From Dysgonomonas gadei ATCC BAA-286 (GTDB lineage Bacteria; Bacteroidota; Bacteroidia; Bacteroidales; Dysgonomonadaceae): a stretch of DNA of 64,000 nucleotides. The stretch covers positions 358,821-422,820 of the forward strand of contig NZ_GL891981.1 in the NCBI RefSeq assembly GCF_000213555.1. The letters run 5' to 3'. The position numbers and the translations under genes were made by a program. Shown here one piece after another: positions 34,658 through 43,079 of the stretch (within the stretch, counting starts at the first letter, position 1; the number at the start of each line of letters is the position of its first letter). Below the pieces are notes generated by a model. It saw only the letters and a program-made list of their open reading frames with translations, had not been told where the DNA came from and searched no databases.

Positions 34658-36019
34658 ATGGCAAGAAGTACATTCAAGGTTTTGTTTTACCTGAAGAAAA
34701 ACAATCTGAAAGCAGGAAAAGCCCCCATTATGGGAAGGATAACTGTAAATAGCACTATCTCCCAGTTTAGCTGTAAGCTAAACATCAAACCCGAACTTTG
34801 GGACACCAAAGCCAACCGTGCAGCAGGCAAAAGCCTCGAAGCACAGAAAATCAACCAGCAGTTGGATAACATCAAAACCCAGATCGGCAAGCAGTACCAA
34901 AGTATCTGCGACAAAGATAACTTTGTCTCTGCCGAGAAAGTCAAAAATGGGTATCTTGGTTTTGGCGATGAGTTCCGCACTTTCTTTTCTATTGCTGACG
35001 AGTTTTACGAAAGTTATGCCAGGCGTGTCGGTAAAGACCGTACCGAAGGCTCTTACGAACAATTGCTAATCAATCGCAAACGGGTAGAGATGTTTCTTCG
35101 GGACAGATATAATTTGTCCGATATTCCCATTAAAGAAATTGAACCCCTGTTTATCGAAGATTATTATGCTTACCTACTCGAAGAACGCAAGCTGGCAGGC
35201 AGTACCCTGCTTACTGCCGTAACTAAGCTCAAACAGGTTATGCTGATTGCCCAACGTAAAGGCTATATACACGTCAACCCTTTTGCCGGTTTCCGGTTCA
35301 AGGCCAAGACCCGTGACAGAGGGTATCTAACAGAAGATGAACTCAAGCGTTTCATGGCAGTAGAGCTCCGCCGATACAAGCAACGCCAGATTCGGGATAT
35401 TTTCGTCTTTCAAGCATTTACGGGTTTGGCTTATGCGGATGTCAAGAAATTGACTTTCGATGATATTCAAACTTCTTTTGATGGCGAATTATGGCTAATA
35501 GCCAAACGTAAAAAGACCAATGCAACATTTTATGTCAAATTATTGCCGATAGCAAAGCAACTGATTGAACAATATCGCCTTGTAGCTAAAAATAATTTTG
35601 TTTTTCCTGTACCAAGCCACAGCGATAATATGAACCGTTGCTTGCAACGTATAGCCAAGTTATGCGGTGTGAATAAGCGGGTTACCTCGCATATGGGGCG
35701 CCATACAATGGCAACGACAGTGTGCCTCTCACAAGGTGTACCCATCGAAACAGTCTCTCAGATGCTCGGGCACAGCTGCATAACCACGACTCAAATCTAC
35801 GCTAAAATCACGAATGACAAGATAAGTAAAGATATGGCGGTATTGACGGATAAAATCGGGGATAAATATAAATTGGAGACAGACCGCTCTCAATCCGATT
35901 TCAGAAACATCAAACGAATCACCAAAAAGCAAAAAGAAATGTTGCCCCGCAAAAAGAGAGAAAACAACCCCGTTAATCCATCGACCTATATCATCCCCAA
36001 ATGGGCTAAGGTGGAATAG
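34658..36019 (+). CDS. tyrosine recombinase / integrase of element B
   Basis: This intact 453-residue IntDOT-group integrase has STFKVLFYLKKNNLKAGKAP at the N-terminus, FQAFTGLAYADVKKL in motif I, SHMGRHTMATTV, GHSCITTTQ and the nucleophile in QIYAKIT. A basic C-terminal tail of about 45 residues (KKQKEMLPRKKREN) exceeds the usual family length. GC content is higher than in element C. It is convergent with the minus-strand HTH genes and has att-like motifs directly upstream. Confidence 0.85.
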   Translation: MARSTFKVLFYLKKNNLKAGKAPIMGRITVNSTISQFSCKLNIKPELWDTKANRAAGKSLEAQKINQQLDNIKTQIGKQYQSICDKDNFVSAEKVKNGYLGFGDEFRTFFSIADEFYESYARRVGKDRTEGSYEQLLINRKRVEMFLRDRYNLSDIPIKEIEPLFIEDYYAYLLEERKLAGSTLLTAVTKLKQVMLIAQRKGYIHVNPFAGFRFKAKTRDRGYLTEDELKRFMAVELRRYKQRQIRDIFVFQAFTGLAYADVKKLTFDDIQTSFDGELWLIAKRKKTNATFYVKLLPIAKQLIEQYRLVAKNNFVFPVPSHSDNMNRCLQRIAKLCGVNKRVTSHMGRHTMATTVCLSQGVPIETVSQMLGHSCITTTQIYAKITNDKISKDMAVLTDKIGDKYKLETDRSQSDFRNIKRITKKQKEMLPRKKRENNPVNPSTYIIPKWAKVE

Positions 36020-36348
36020 AATAAGAACAATAAGGATCGAGTCAGCCCTTTTATTGCAGGAGAAAGTCACTTCTTACAAGGCAAACCAGTCAAGCCCGAA
36101 GCCCTACGGGTCGGAAACGAAAATCTCCATCCTATGGATAGTATTTTCGCTCCGAGGCTTGCCTGTTTCCCTGCTCGAAATGTAAAGAGGTATCCTGCAA
36201 CGAAAACGACCGACCCGACGATGACGCATATCTTCAAAAGTAAACAAGCATCCCTGATTAACATCAAGAATGCTTGTTTTCATTTTATGCGTGGGGCAAC
36301 TTCAACTCCCTCTCCTTAGAATCTGCATATCTATTATTCTATTTTTCA
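36020..36348. terminator. intergenic region with a terminator-like hairpin
   Basis: A 10-bp stem, 36242-36251 with 36270-36279, is followed by ttcatttt and probably ends the integrase transcript. A weaker inverted pair (gggtcgg near 36108, ccgaccc near 36211) also occurs. No gene is seen. Confidence 0.45.
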
Positions 36349-36648
36349 TTAGAAAGGAAGCTCGGGCGATCGGTAGTTATTATGCAATACCTCTTGAAGT
36401 TCTTTCTCGGGATAAAGTATTTTGCCTCCGATAGCTGTATAACAGATCATCCGCTTATCTCGCAAAGTCTGAAGCGTGCGAGGTGAGATATGGAGATACT
36501 CCATCACTTCCTCTCCACTCAGATAACGTTCCTCTGCCAATGTTGGGCGATGCTTATCACGAACATCCTGTACATCGTTCAAGGCTTGCTCTATTTGCCC
36601 TTCGAGTTCCTTGAACTCTTCGGACTCATAATTGATAAATTTGTCCAT
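36349..36648 (-). CDS. excisionase-type HTH protein of element B
   Basis: This 99-residue protein has an acidic N-terminal helix and an HTH (YLSGEEVMEYLHISPRTLQTL, about 42-62) with wing GGKILYPEKELQEVL. It matches the layout of the element-A protein at 3596. It lies just downstream of a broken paralogue (36651-36944), in the same order as the intact pair in element A. A role in excision or transfer control is inferred. Confidence 0.75.
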   Translation of the reverse strand: MDKFINYESEEFKELEGQIEQALNDVQDVRDKHRPTLAEERYLSGEEVMEYLHISPRTLQTLRDKRMICYTAIGGKILYPEKELQEVLHNNYRSPELPF

Positions 36649-36650
36649 CG

Positions 36651-36944
36651 CTATTTGTTTGTATACTTCATATCGGTTTTTAGCAATTCAGAAATATCCT
36701 CTTCCTTGTAGTAGACCTTACCACCCAGCATTGCAAATGGTATCTTGCCATTATTCCGCCAAGTCTGCCAAGTGCGTTTCGAGATTCCCAAAGCACGGCA
36801 GACATCTGCCGAATCCATTCATCCGTCTCTGGGATTGATACAATATAAAGCTTTCAATGCAGCCATATCAGAAGTTAATCTACTGATCTGTTGTTTCAAC
36901 AGTTCCCATGTATGTAAGTCTATACAAACAATTTCCATAGTCAT
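36651..36944 (-). pseudogene. HTH protein interrupted by a TGA codon
   Basis: Read on the minus strand from ATG 36944, 41 codons (METIVCID-like start, ...SRLTSDMAALKALYCINPRDG) are followed by TGA at 36819-36821 and then MDSADVCRALGISKRTWQTW plus the wing GGKVYYKEEDISELL, ending at TAG 36651-36653. The TGA probably arose from TGG. It is the partner of the adjacent HTH gene and equivalent to the element-A gene at 3316. Reinitiation at the ATG right after the stop could still give the HTH part. Confidence 0.7.
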
Positions 36945-36971
36945 TCAGTTTAGTTGTTATTATTTTTCGTT

Positions 36972-37352
36972 TTACTCTTTATCGCTATTAAATGTACTTG
37001 CCAGGGAACGTTTTAGCCCTTCGTTGGCAGCACGGGTTATCAGCTCTCTGTTTACCGACAGATGGTCGGCTAGGATATTCGACAACAAAATAGTGGGAGT
37101 GATCTCCGGCACAATATGTTGCAATGAGGCAACAAGCATTTGCAGCTTTTCTTTCATCCGAACATCGATATAGACTGGAGTATAATCCTTGATTTTTCGT
37201 GTTGCCCAAAATCGATTGGTATACTCTTCTTCGTCTTTCTTGCGAGAAAGCTTGCCTCTGGCTGAATTAGCTACTCATGTGCTATTATCAAACATATCAG
37301 ATACATCTGGTTGCTGATCTGCTGTTTTATCTTTTTTGATATCTTCACTCAT
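36972..37352 (-). pseudogene. DUF3408-like gene interrupted by a TGA codon
   Basis: From ATG 37352 (MSEDIKKDKTADQQPD) the frame meets TGA at 37275-37277 (codon 26) and continues as VANSARGKLSRKKDEEYTNR, then DYTPVYIDVRMKEKLQML and a helical end with SVNRELITRAANEGLKRSL. Variable N-terminus, basic linker and conserved C-terminal domain agree with DUF3408 in element A (1816-2316). One nonsense mutation has inactivated it unless an internal start is used. Confidence 0.65.
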
Positions 37353-37753
37353 AAAAATCTGTTTTAAATGTTTATAAAATAAGACTTGTTAAAATAGAAT
37401 TAAGACAGACCCACTCAAGTATCTCTGATCCGATTGGTTTTACCCATAATCTTACATCTTTCGAAAGGATAAGCGGTATACGGCTGTGTATATCGCTGTT
37501 TCCGAAATCAAGTGCAAGTATAATCCATTCTCAATCCCTGCCCTGTGAGCATAACAGCTTTACCTAACAGGTTAGGATTGTATACTATTGATTATTAAAT
37601 TGTTTCAATTGGGATATATACTCAGTAAGGGGTAATTGGGGAATAATGGCTATACGACAAGTATAATGTAATATGCTGGATAACAGCAGATAATGCAAAT
37701 TCAATAAAGGATAGAAATATTTATAGAAAATATAGGCGAATAAGTTTTTTTAA
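37353..37753. other. 401-bp intergenic region, little recognisable
   Basis: No convincing gene. A small perfect inverted repeat (cctaac/gttagg, about 37573-37586) is the only structure seen. It may contain the promoter of the minus-strand DUF3408/HTH genes. Confidence 0.3.
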
Positions 37754-38689
37754 CTACTCAAGTTTATATTTGTTTAGCTCTTCGATCAGGTCTTCTATAT
37801 TTTCCAATCCGACAATACTTTCCCGCTTGTTGCGGTTACGGCAGTTGAGTAGTTGTTGCATACCGATATAGTGTGCACTATCTCCGTATCGCTCTTTGTT
37901 ACCCTCTGTGCGAAAGGATATAAAGTCTTTATTGCCATCGGCAACCGATACCCATTGGGCTTTGATGTATTTGTGTTCGCTCAGTTGGTCAAGGAGATAG
38001 ACCAATGTCTTTTGGTTAGTTACCTGTAGTGGTTCGGAGAGTTTTCCTGAAAGTAGTTTCTTTAGTTCAGATACTTTTATTTTTGAGCGAAACAATTTGA
38101 TAGATTCTATGCAGTCTGCTAATAGTGCATATTGCTCTTTGCCTAGTTTGGGTAAATAAGAACGTTTGGTAGATTTGGGTTTAGCATTCTTAATAACAAC
38201 TGTTTTCTTTACTTGTGGTTCTTCCTGATGAATATCTAATTTAGGCTTTGGAAGAAGTTTCTCATATTTTGTACATAAGCGTTCGAGACTAACCAAATCT
38301 ACCAATTCTCTAAAGTAAGGCAAATCGATTTTATTTAACTCTGTAGTATAGTTGCTTGGAGTTATTGTAGCTATTGGTTTTATAAATGTATGATACTGAT
38401 GATAAACATCTTTACTTATCTCATCATAAAAATCACTGTACCAAAGATAGTCTTCTCTTCCGTCACGAAGGTATTTGGGCAAGCTTGCCAGAGGAGGATT
38501 GTTGCGGATGATATCCAACACTTTACTTTTATAGTGGAGCATTTCTGCCTCGGTCAATTGTGGTTGTGAGACCAGAGCAAGTGCCGTTTCATAGTTGATT
38601 GCCGCAAAATCATTGAGACTCTGCTGTACAGCCCGAAATACTTCGGGAACATTACTGTCATGATCTATGTCTTGCTCACCATTATACAT
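37754..38689 (-). CDS. hypothetical protein of element B
   Basis: This 311-residue cytoplasmic protein belongs to no family I can name. The first 150 residues are helical with many aromatic and acidic residues; a basic linker follows (KKTVVIKNAKPKSTKRSYLP, about 164-183). The C-terminal 120 residues (LGKEQYALLADCIESIKLF, LVYLLDQLSEHKYIK) resemble a winged-helix-like arrangement. Its place between DUF3408 and oriT is where element A has ParA. Confidence 0.55.
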   Translation of the reverse strand: MYNGEQDIDHDSNVPEVFRAVQQSLNDFAAINYETALALVSQPQLTEAEMLHYKSKVLDIIRNNPPLASLPKYLRDGREDYLWYSDFYDEISKDVYHQYHTFIKPIATITPSNYTTELNKIDLPYFRELVDLVSLERLCTKYEKLLPKPKLDIHQEEPQVKKTVVIKNAKPKSTKRSYLPKLGKEQYALLADCIESIKLFRSKIKVSELKKLLSGKLSEPLQVTNQKTLVYLLDQLSEHKYIKAQWVSVADGNKDFISFRTEGNKERYGDSAHYIGMQQLLNCRNRNKRESIVGLENIEDLIEELNKYKLE

Positions 38690-39063
38690 GTACTAAAGAT
38701 AGTAATATTACCAATAGGAGCAATAAGAGTGACTCTATTTTGTCAGGCAGTATAGCAAATAAATGCATCTCCAAGCAAAGCTATACACATCATATTGTCA
38801 ATGATATAACTATCGATTTAACGATCTATATTTGTCGAAGTATCCATGTCGGATATAGCTAATTTATACAATGATATGAGAAATTTAATCCACTTTCTAC
38901 CATTCATTTGCTCCGGCTATCCTTGAAGAGCAATAGGCAATACACCAACCGTATTGCTAAATCGGAAGTATCCGATAATGCACTCCCTTCGGAGTGAAAA
39001 CGTTGCCACCAATTCAAAAAACAAAGAGACTCCCGCCTCTTTATTTTTTTCTCGTCGTCAAAG
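38690..39063. other. left part of the element-B oriT region
   Basis: There is no gene. Three small hairpins follow each other: gcaata/tattgc near 38937-38957, atcgga/tccgat at 38961-38976 and cactcc/ggagtg at 38981-38996. After these the sequence matches element A in inverted orientation up to 39063, where the insertion sequence begins. Confidence 0.45.
39016..39049. terminator. bidirectional terminator-like hairpin, copy B
   Basis: A 13-bp stem (39016-39028 with 39037-39049, one mismatch) has an 8-nt loop, A-rich and T-rich outer arms as in the equivalent at 190-223. The loop sequence differs between copies. Confidence 0.55.
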
Positions 39064-39069
39064 TAGACC

Positions 39070-39096
39070 CTATGTTTGTAATGTGATTAGCAAAAG
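39070..39096 (+). repeat. left subterminal inverted repeat of the IS
   Basis: Begins ctatgtttgtaat and ends agcaaaag. The right repeat read on the other strand begins ctatgttgtaat and ends agcaaaaag; 6 bp of IS sequence lie outside this copy. Confidence 0.7.
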
Positions 39097-39163
39097 TATT
39101 CTTATTGGGTTAAATTCTAAATTTACAGCCAATAAGCTTGTTAAACTAATCATAATACATACC

Positions 39164-40288
39164 ATGAAAACAACAAAGCAAATATCCTTAGATTTCACTG
39201 AACAACAAATTTACATTGGTCTGGATGTTCATCTCAGTTCCTGGTCTGTGACCATCGCCACCGACTATATTATCGGGCGTACATTTTCGATAAGCAATAC
39301 CTCCACTGTACTAAGATCAACTAAAGGGAATGATACCTATGGTTCCCTGCTACAAAAGTATCTGCATACGAATTATCCGGGAGGCAATTATCTTTCTGCT
39401 TATGAAGCCGGCTTTTGCGGATTCTCTGTTCACAATGAATTAATCAGGTTGGGTATAGAAAATATTGTCGTCAATCCGGCTGATATTCCGACCTCACAAA
39501 AGCAAGAAGTGCAGAAGAATGACCGTGTTGACAGCCTCAAAATAGTATTGGCTCTGAGGGCTGGTCAGCTAAGGGGAATCCATGTACCGGATATATCTAC
39601 ATTGAACGATCGTATGTTGCTGCGTGTAAGAGCTGGGATAGTGCATGATATCAAACGTTACAAGAATCAAGCAAAATCTATGCTCAACTTCTATGGTATA
39701 AAATACAAGACAGATTTTGACGGAGCCAATCTCTCTTTTTCCCGCAGATTTGTAGACTGGATTCGCAATATTGATCTGGGTAGCTCTTCGGGAATGGAGG
39801 CTAAGGAAGTTATGTTGGATAAAATATCGACCCATAGAGAGAAGTTGTTGCGTGTCACACGAAAAATTAGAGAATTATCGCAGAATAACAGATATAGCTC
39901 TGATTATTATAATTTGATTACTATTCCAGGGATCAGCCTGATTACGTCTATGGCAATCCTTACTGAAGTAGAAGATATAAAGAGATTTAGCAACACCAAG
40001 AAATTTATTGGTTATCTGGGATTGCATCCTACATACAGGGCGAGTGGCGAAACACAACAAAACGGGGAAATTACCTTTCGTCACAACAAGTATCTGCGGG
40101 TGTTACTCGTTGAGAGTTCTCATATTGCTGTCCAGAAAGATCCGGCAATGATGCAAAGCTTTATACAGTACAGGAAAGAGGGCAAAGAATATAACGTGGC
40201 CATCATTAAGATAGCACGAAAACTGGCTTGTAGGATTTATTATATCCTTCGCGATAAACATCAGTACCAAACAGGAGTAGTAATATGA
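39164..40288 (+). CDS. IS110/IS1111 family transposase (DEDD recombinase)
   Basis: This protein has 374 residues from ATG 39164; the open frame extends upstream to 38954 but that part crosses the IS end and is not coding. The N-terminal RuvC-like domain has D21 (IYIGLDVH), E81 (LSAYEAGFCG), D120 and D123 (KNDRVDSLKI). A central helical region follows, then the C-terminal Tnp domain with IPGISLITSMAIL and the catalytic serine S294 in YRASGETQQNG. All residues for activity are present. Members of this family insert with the help of a bridge RNA encoded in their noncoding end. Confidence 0.9.
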   Translation: MKTTKQISLDFTEQQIYIGLDVHLSSWSVTIATDYIIGRTFSISNTSTVLRSTKGNDTYGSLLQKYLHTNYPGGNYLSAYEAGFCGFSVHNELIRLGIENIVVNPADIPTSQKQEVQKNDRVDSLKIVLALRAGQLRGIHVPDISTLNDRMLLRVRAGIVHDIKRYKNQAKSMLNFYGIKYKTDFDGANLSFSRRFVDWIRNIDLGSSSGMEAKEVMLDKISTHREKLLRVTRKIRELSQNNRYSSDYYNLITIPGISLITSMAILTEVEDIKRFSNTKKFIGYLGLHPTYRASGETQQNGEITFRHNKYLRVLLVESSHIAVQKDPAMMQSFIQYRKEGKEYNVAIIKIARKLACRIYYILRDKHQYQTGVVI

Positions 40289-40673
40289 AAACCTCCTTTA
40301 ATTATAAAATCCATATATCAACTTCTTTTACCTGCAATAGACCACTATACCTTGCTTGTAGATAAACTACGTCAAGTAGATTGTGGCAGTTGCACCTATT
40401 CGCTAAAAGGGGTAATGCGATTAAAATGTGAGATCAATATTATTTGCTCCACATTGGATACGCTAATAGAAGGATGTTGATATAGGATAAAGGTTTTTTT
40501 AGCCATATAGACAGTGTCAGCAATGAAGAAAGGGAGGCTAAAGATACCTCCCCTAATTTCTGCATTACTGCATACTGTCAGAGAATCTATTGCTGTCAGG
40601 TTGCTCCTCAGCGGAGCCTGAGTCCTCTTCAATTCCCTAACCCTAAAGTAAATAAATTATAATGATGTTGAAA
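40289..40673 (+). ncRNA. candidate bridge RNA region of the IS
   Basis: The 3' noncoding end can fold into one long stem-loop. gacagt (40510-40515) pairs with actgtc (40574-40579), aatg (40522-40525) with catt (40563-40566), gaaa (40528-40531) with tttc (40557-40560) and gggagg (40532-40537) with cctccc (40547-40552). A ctcag/ctgag hairpin follows near 40608-40623. IS1111-group elements are known to encode the RNA guide downstream of the transposase. Guide loops were not assigned. Confidence 0.45.
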
Positions 40674-40705
40674 CTTTTTGCTAAATTATTTGGATTACAA
40701 CATAG
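40674..40705 (-). repeat. right subterminal inverted repeat of the IS
   Basis: Imperfect inverted match to 39070-39096. It extends to the last base before the oriT sequence resumes at 40706. Confidence 0.7.
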
Positions 40706-40710
40706 AAGCA

Positions 40711-40774
40711 AGGTAATCGCACGGGTTACCCGAAAATTGCTTCGCACATTTTCGGACAACCTTCGTGCATACCT
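40711..40774. repeat. two-stem hairpin, covarying with 107-170
   Basis: Stems aggta (40711-40715)/tacct (40770-40774), gcacg (40719-40723)/cgtgc (40764-40768) and cgaaaat (40731-40737)/attttcg (40748-40754) with a 10-nt loop. Lengths match the other copy while at least five base pairs differ on both sides. Confidence 0.6.
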
Positions 40775-40816
40775 TGCCCTTGCAGGGGGCTGTGACCACG
40801 CGGAAGATAAATCCGG
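40771..40816 (+). promoter_or_regulatory. 46-bp oriT core of element B
   Basis: Identical to 65-110 in inverted orientation. It is followed by the inverted repeat cggaagataaat/atttatcttccg (40801-40812 and 40827-40838), and by mob genes at 41032. Confidence 0.5.
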
Positions 40817-41031
40817 AGTACCTTGAATTTATCTTCCGCTTCAAAACCCGCTCCCGCCGGTCGCGGATTTTGAGGTCACTTGGCAGCCTGCGGATTTCGC
40901 TCCCGTCGGTCGCAAAAAGTCCGGGCTGCTGGCGGAGACTTCACTTCATCTCCCGATGGTCGCTTCCGTTACGTCCCGCTCAGATGTTAAAAGGCATCTG
41001 AGAGTTTTCCATAATCTCAAAAGAAACAGCG

Positions 41032-41388
41032 ATGGAAAATAAAGATAAACAGAAAGACAAAGCTCTTCGTGGACGGCCAAAGAAAAAAAAGGATAAACTG
41101 AATTATTCAATTAATCTCAAATTGACCGAAGAGGATTTTAATTCGGTGAAGGATAAAGCAGGGAAATTGGGAATGAAGGCCACCAAATATGCACGGGAGA
41201 TGGTATTAAAGGGAAGTGTTAAACTCCCCTTTTCATTGGAAGATTTAGACCTGATGCGTAAACTGGCGGGGATGGCTAATAACTTGAACCAAATAGCCAG
41301 GCAAGCCAATAAATCAGGCCTTTCCAATACCGCTATGGAGGTAATAAGTATAACTACCAGAATCAAAAAGCTACTGGATGATCGCTAA
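41032..41388 (+). CDS. MobA/MobC-type mobilisation accessory protein
   Basis: This 118-residue protein has a basic start (ALRGRPKKKKDKLNYSINLK), a ribbon-helix-helix region (INLKLTEEDFNSVKDKAGKL, about 27-46) and a C-terminal helix LMRKLAGMANNLNQIARQAN typical of MobC-family relaxosome proteins. It would bind oriT just upstream and position the relaxase. Its 3' end overlaps the relaxase gene by 11 bp. Confidence 0.8.
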   Translation: MENKDKQKDKALRGRPKKKKDKLNYSINLKLTEEDFNSVKDKAGKLGMKATKYAREMVLKGSVKLPFSLEDLDLMRKLAGMANNLNQIARQANKSGLSNTAMEVISITTRIKKLLDDR

Positions 41389-42661
41389 AAATATAAAAGG
41401 GAAGTCATTTAAGGGATGTGTTCAATATGTGATGAATGAAACGGCTGAACTGCTCGAAGCGGAAGGCGTATTTGCTGATAATTCAAAAGATATGATCCGC
41501 AGCTTTGCCATGCAACGATCCGGCAGGAAGGAAATAAAACAGCCTGTCGGGCATATACCTATATCGTTTGCTCCCGAAGACAAAGAGCGGATGACAAATA
41601 ACTTTATGGTACAGTTAGCGAAAGAATATATGTTTGATATGGGGATTAAAAATACGCAGTATATTATTGTCAGGCATCATAATACCGAGAATGAGCATTT
41701 GCATATTGTCTATAACCGCATTAACAATGACTTAAAACTGATCTCTGTTAACAATGATTATAAACGAAATGTGAAGACCTGTAAGAAGCTAAAGGACAAA
41801 TACAGCTTGACTTATGGTAAGGGAAAAGACAGGGTCAAACGCGAGAAACTGAACAATCCCGATAAGGTGAAGTTTTATATATATGATGCAATAAAGTCTG
41901 TTTTAGCCGATTGTAGAACTCCTGCTAATCTGAGATTTGCTCTCAAAGAATTCGGGATTGAACTTGATTATAAGCATAAACGGACAACCAATGAGATCGA
42001 GGGTGTATCGTTCCGGTATAACAATATCGCATTCAAAGGTTCACAAATTGACCGGAAATTTAGCTTCGGGAATCTTAAAAAGGTATTTGAGGAGAATATT
42101 CAATTACTACAGGTACAAGAGAAAGAGGAACAAAACTACGTTTCAAAAGAAAAGAAACAAGCAATAATAGAGCCGCAGATACAGCAAGAACAGCCACCCA
42201 AAATACAATCCCAAACTGAAAATAAACCGAAAGGACACACTATTGAGGGAATAGAATTAACACCACAGCAGTGGCAAACCTTGGAAGAGGGAGGCTTTAT
42301 ATATATGGAAGGTCTTAAAAAGAAGGATGGTAGTGGAAATTTCTCTTCCTATGTATTCCTCAATGATGGAAAGGACAAAGCTTTTTCCTGCAAGAAAAAT
42401 CCTTATACTTTTGTCAAATATGATAAATACGAAATGCGTATTCGCGATAAAATGATGATAGAAGCAGGCTATATAACAAAAGCTAAAGTCAAGTGGTGGG
42501 GAGCCCATGATTTTGGATATCTGTATCTCTGGAAAGAGAATGAATCCGATATAGAATATAAGGAATCGTGGAATGACCCGAGGGTGCCGAAAGAGCAAAA
42601 GATCGGACAGAAGCCACCCCAACCTGTTATTCAAAAGAAGAACAAGGGGCAAAAAAGGTAA
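41378..42661 (+). CDS. MobB-type relaxase
   Basis: This 427-residue relaxase of the MOBP type has an N-terminal nuclease domain (1-260) starting MIAKNIKGKSFKGCVQYVMN, with the metal site in HHNTENEHLHIVYNR (H100/H101, H107, H109). Lys- and Gln-rich linkers lead to a C-terminal DUF3945-like part (GIELTPQQWQTLEEGGFIYM, about 286-305). It nicks oriT and pilots the strand during mobilisation. No coupling-protein gene follows, so element B would depend on a helper conjugative element. Confidence 0.85.
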   Translation: MIAKNIKGKSFKGCVQYVMNETAELLEAEGVFADNSKDMIRSFAMQRSGRKEIKQPVGHIPISFAPEDKERMTNNFMVQLAKEYMFDMGIKNTQYIIVRHHNTENEHLHIVYNRINNDLKLISVNNDYKRNVKTCKKLKDKYSLTYGKGKDRVKREKLNNPDKVKFYIYDAIKSVLADCRTPANLRFALKEFGIELDYKHKRTTNEIEGVSFRYNNIAFKGSQIDRKFSFGNLKKVFEENIQLLQVQEKEEQNYVSKEKKQAIIEPQIQQEQPPKIQSQTENKPKGHTIEGIELTPQQWQTLEEGGFIYMEGLKKKDGSGNFSSYVFLNDGKDKAFSCKKNPYTFVKYDKYEMRIRDKMMIEAGYITKAKVKWWGAHDFGYLYLWKENESDIEYKESWNDPRVPKEQKIGQKPPQPVIQKKNKGQKR

Positions 42662-43079
42662 GAGGTAAAATAGAAAGAGCCGGATTATAATTTACAATTC
42701 AGTCGAAAGACAAAGACTTCAATCGAGAAAAATGTAAAGACAGAATTAACAATAAATTCATTAACTAAAAAATCCTATAAAACATAACATCCATAAAAGT
42801 AAAATTCAGAACTTCCAAAATCAAAGGGCAGACTACCCTACTTATTTTTCAAAAGAGTGGTTCGGAATTCACTCTCCTCTTACCTGTATTAATTCAAGAT
42901 GTATATTAGACTACGCTTAAAAAGGGATGATATTATCTCTCTTCCGAGAGCTTCGTTCTCGTCCATCATGATTTGGATTCAATTAAGTAAATTAAAATAT
43001 TTATTTGAACATTACTATACAGCTCGATACTATTTCGTGCATTTATTTCATAATCAAGTATGTATATGTTTGTGTGCGA
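42662..43079. other. 418-bp region at the right edge of element B
   Basis: No gene. Inverted repeats agagtg/cactct (about 42853-42876) and cgaga/tctcg (about 42945-42961) are visible. The right end of element B must lie here or in the adjacent IS630 remnant, but no core repeat matching 34595 was found. Confidence 0.35.

Larger units (their letters stand above)
39064..40705 (+). mobile_element. IS110/IS1111-type insertion sequence inside the element-B oriT region
   Basis: The ends follow from comparison with the uninterrupted copy at 1-244: sequence matches up to 39063 and resumes at 40706, equivalent to a join between 175 and 176. Length is 1642 bp. Imperfect subterminal inverted repeats lie at 39070-39096 and 40674-40705. 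A single DEDD-type transposase gene is present, with 100 bp of noncoding DNA before it and 417 bp after it. Subterminal repeats and the long 3' noncoding end suit the IS1111 group. No target duplication is visible, as expected for the family. Confidence 0.8.

Noticed and set aside
36651..37352. Use of TGA as a sense codon in element B
   Set aside because: TGA ends several intact genes in the window, such as those ending at 5179, 10900 and 14352, so the two in-frame TGA codons are nonsense mutations.
38954..39163. N-terminal 70-codon extension of the IS transposase
   Set aside because: It lies across the IS left end and the oriT repeat of element B, so it cannot belong to the transposase; the family start is at 39164.
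40662..40826. 54-codon frame crossing the right end of the IS into the oriT region
   Set aside because: It begins inside the IS repeat. The corresponding frame in the intact copy has no equivalent start, and the conserved parts are explained by the hairpins and 46-bp core rather than by coding.
1..42661. Complete self-transmissible conjugative transposon
   Set aside because: Only ParA, DUF3408 and a possible TraD-like gene are present. No TraG-type ATPase, TraJ-TraQ genes or coupling protein was found, so mobilisable elements are the safer reading.
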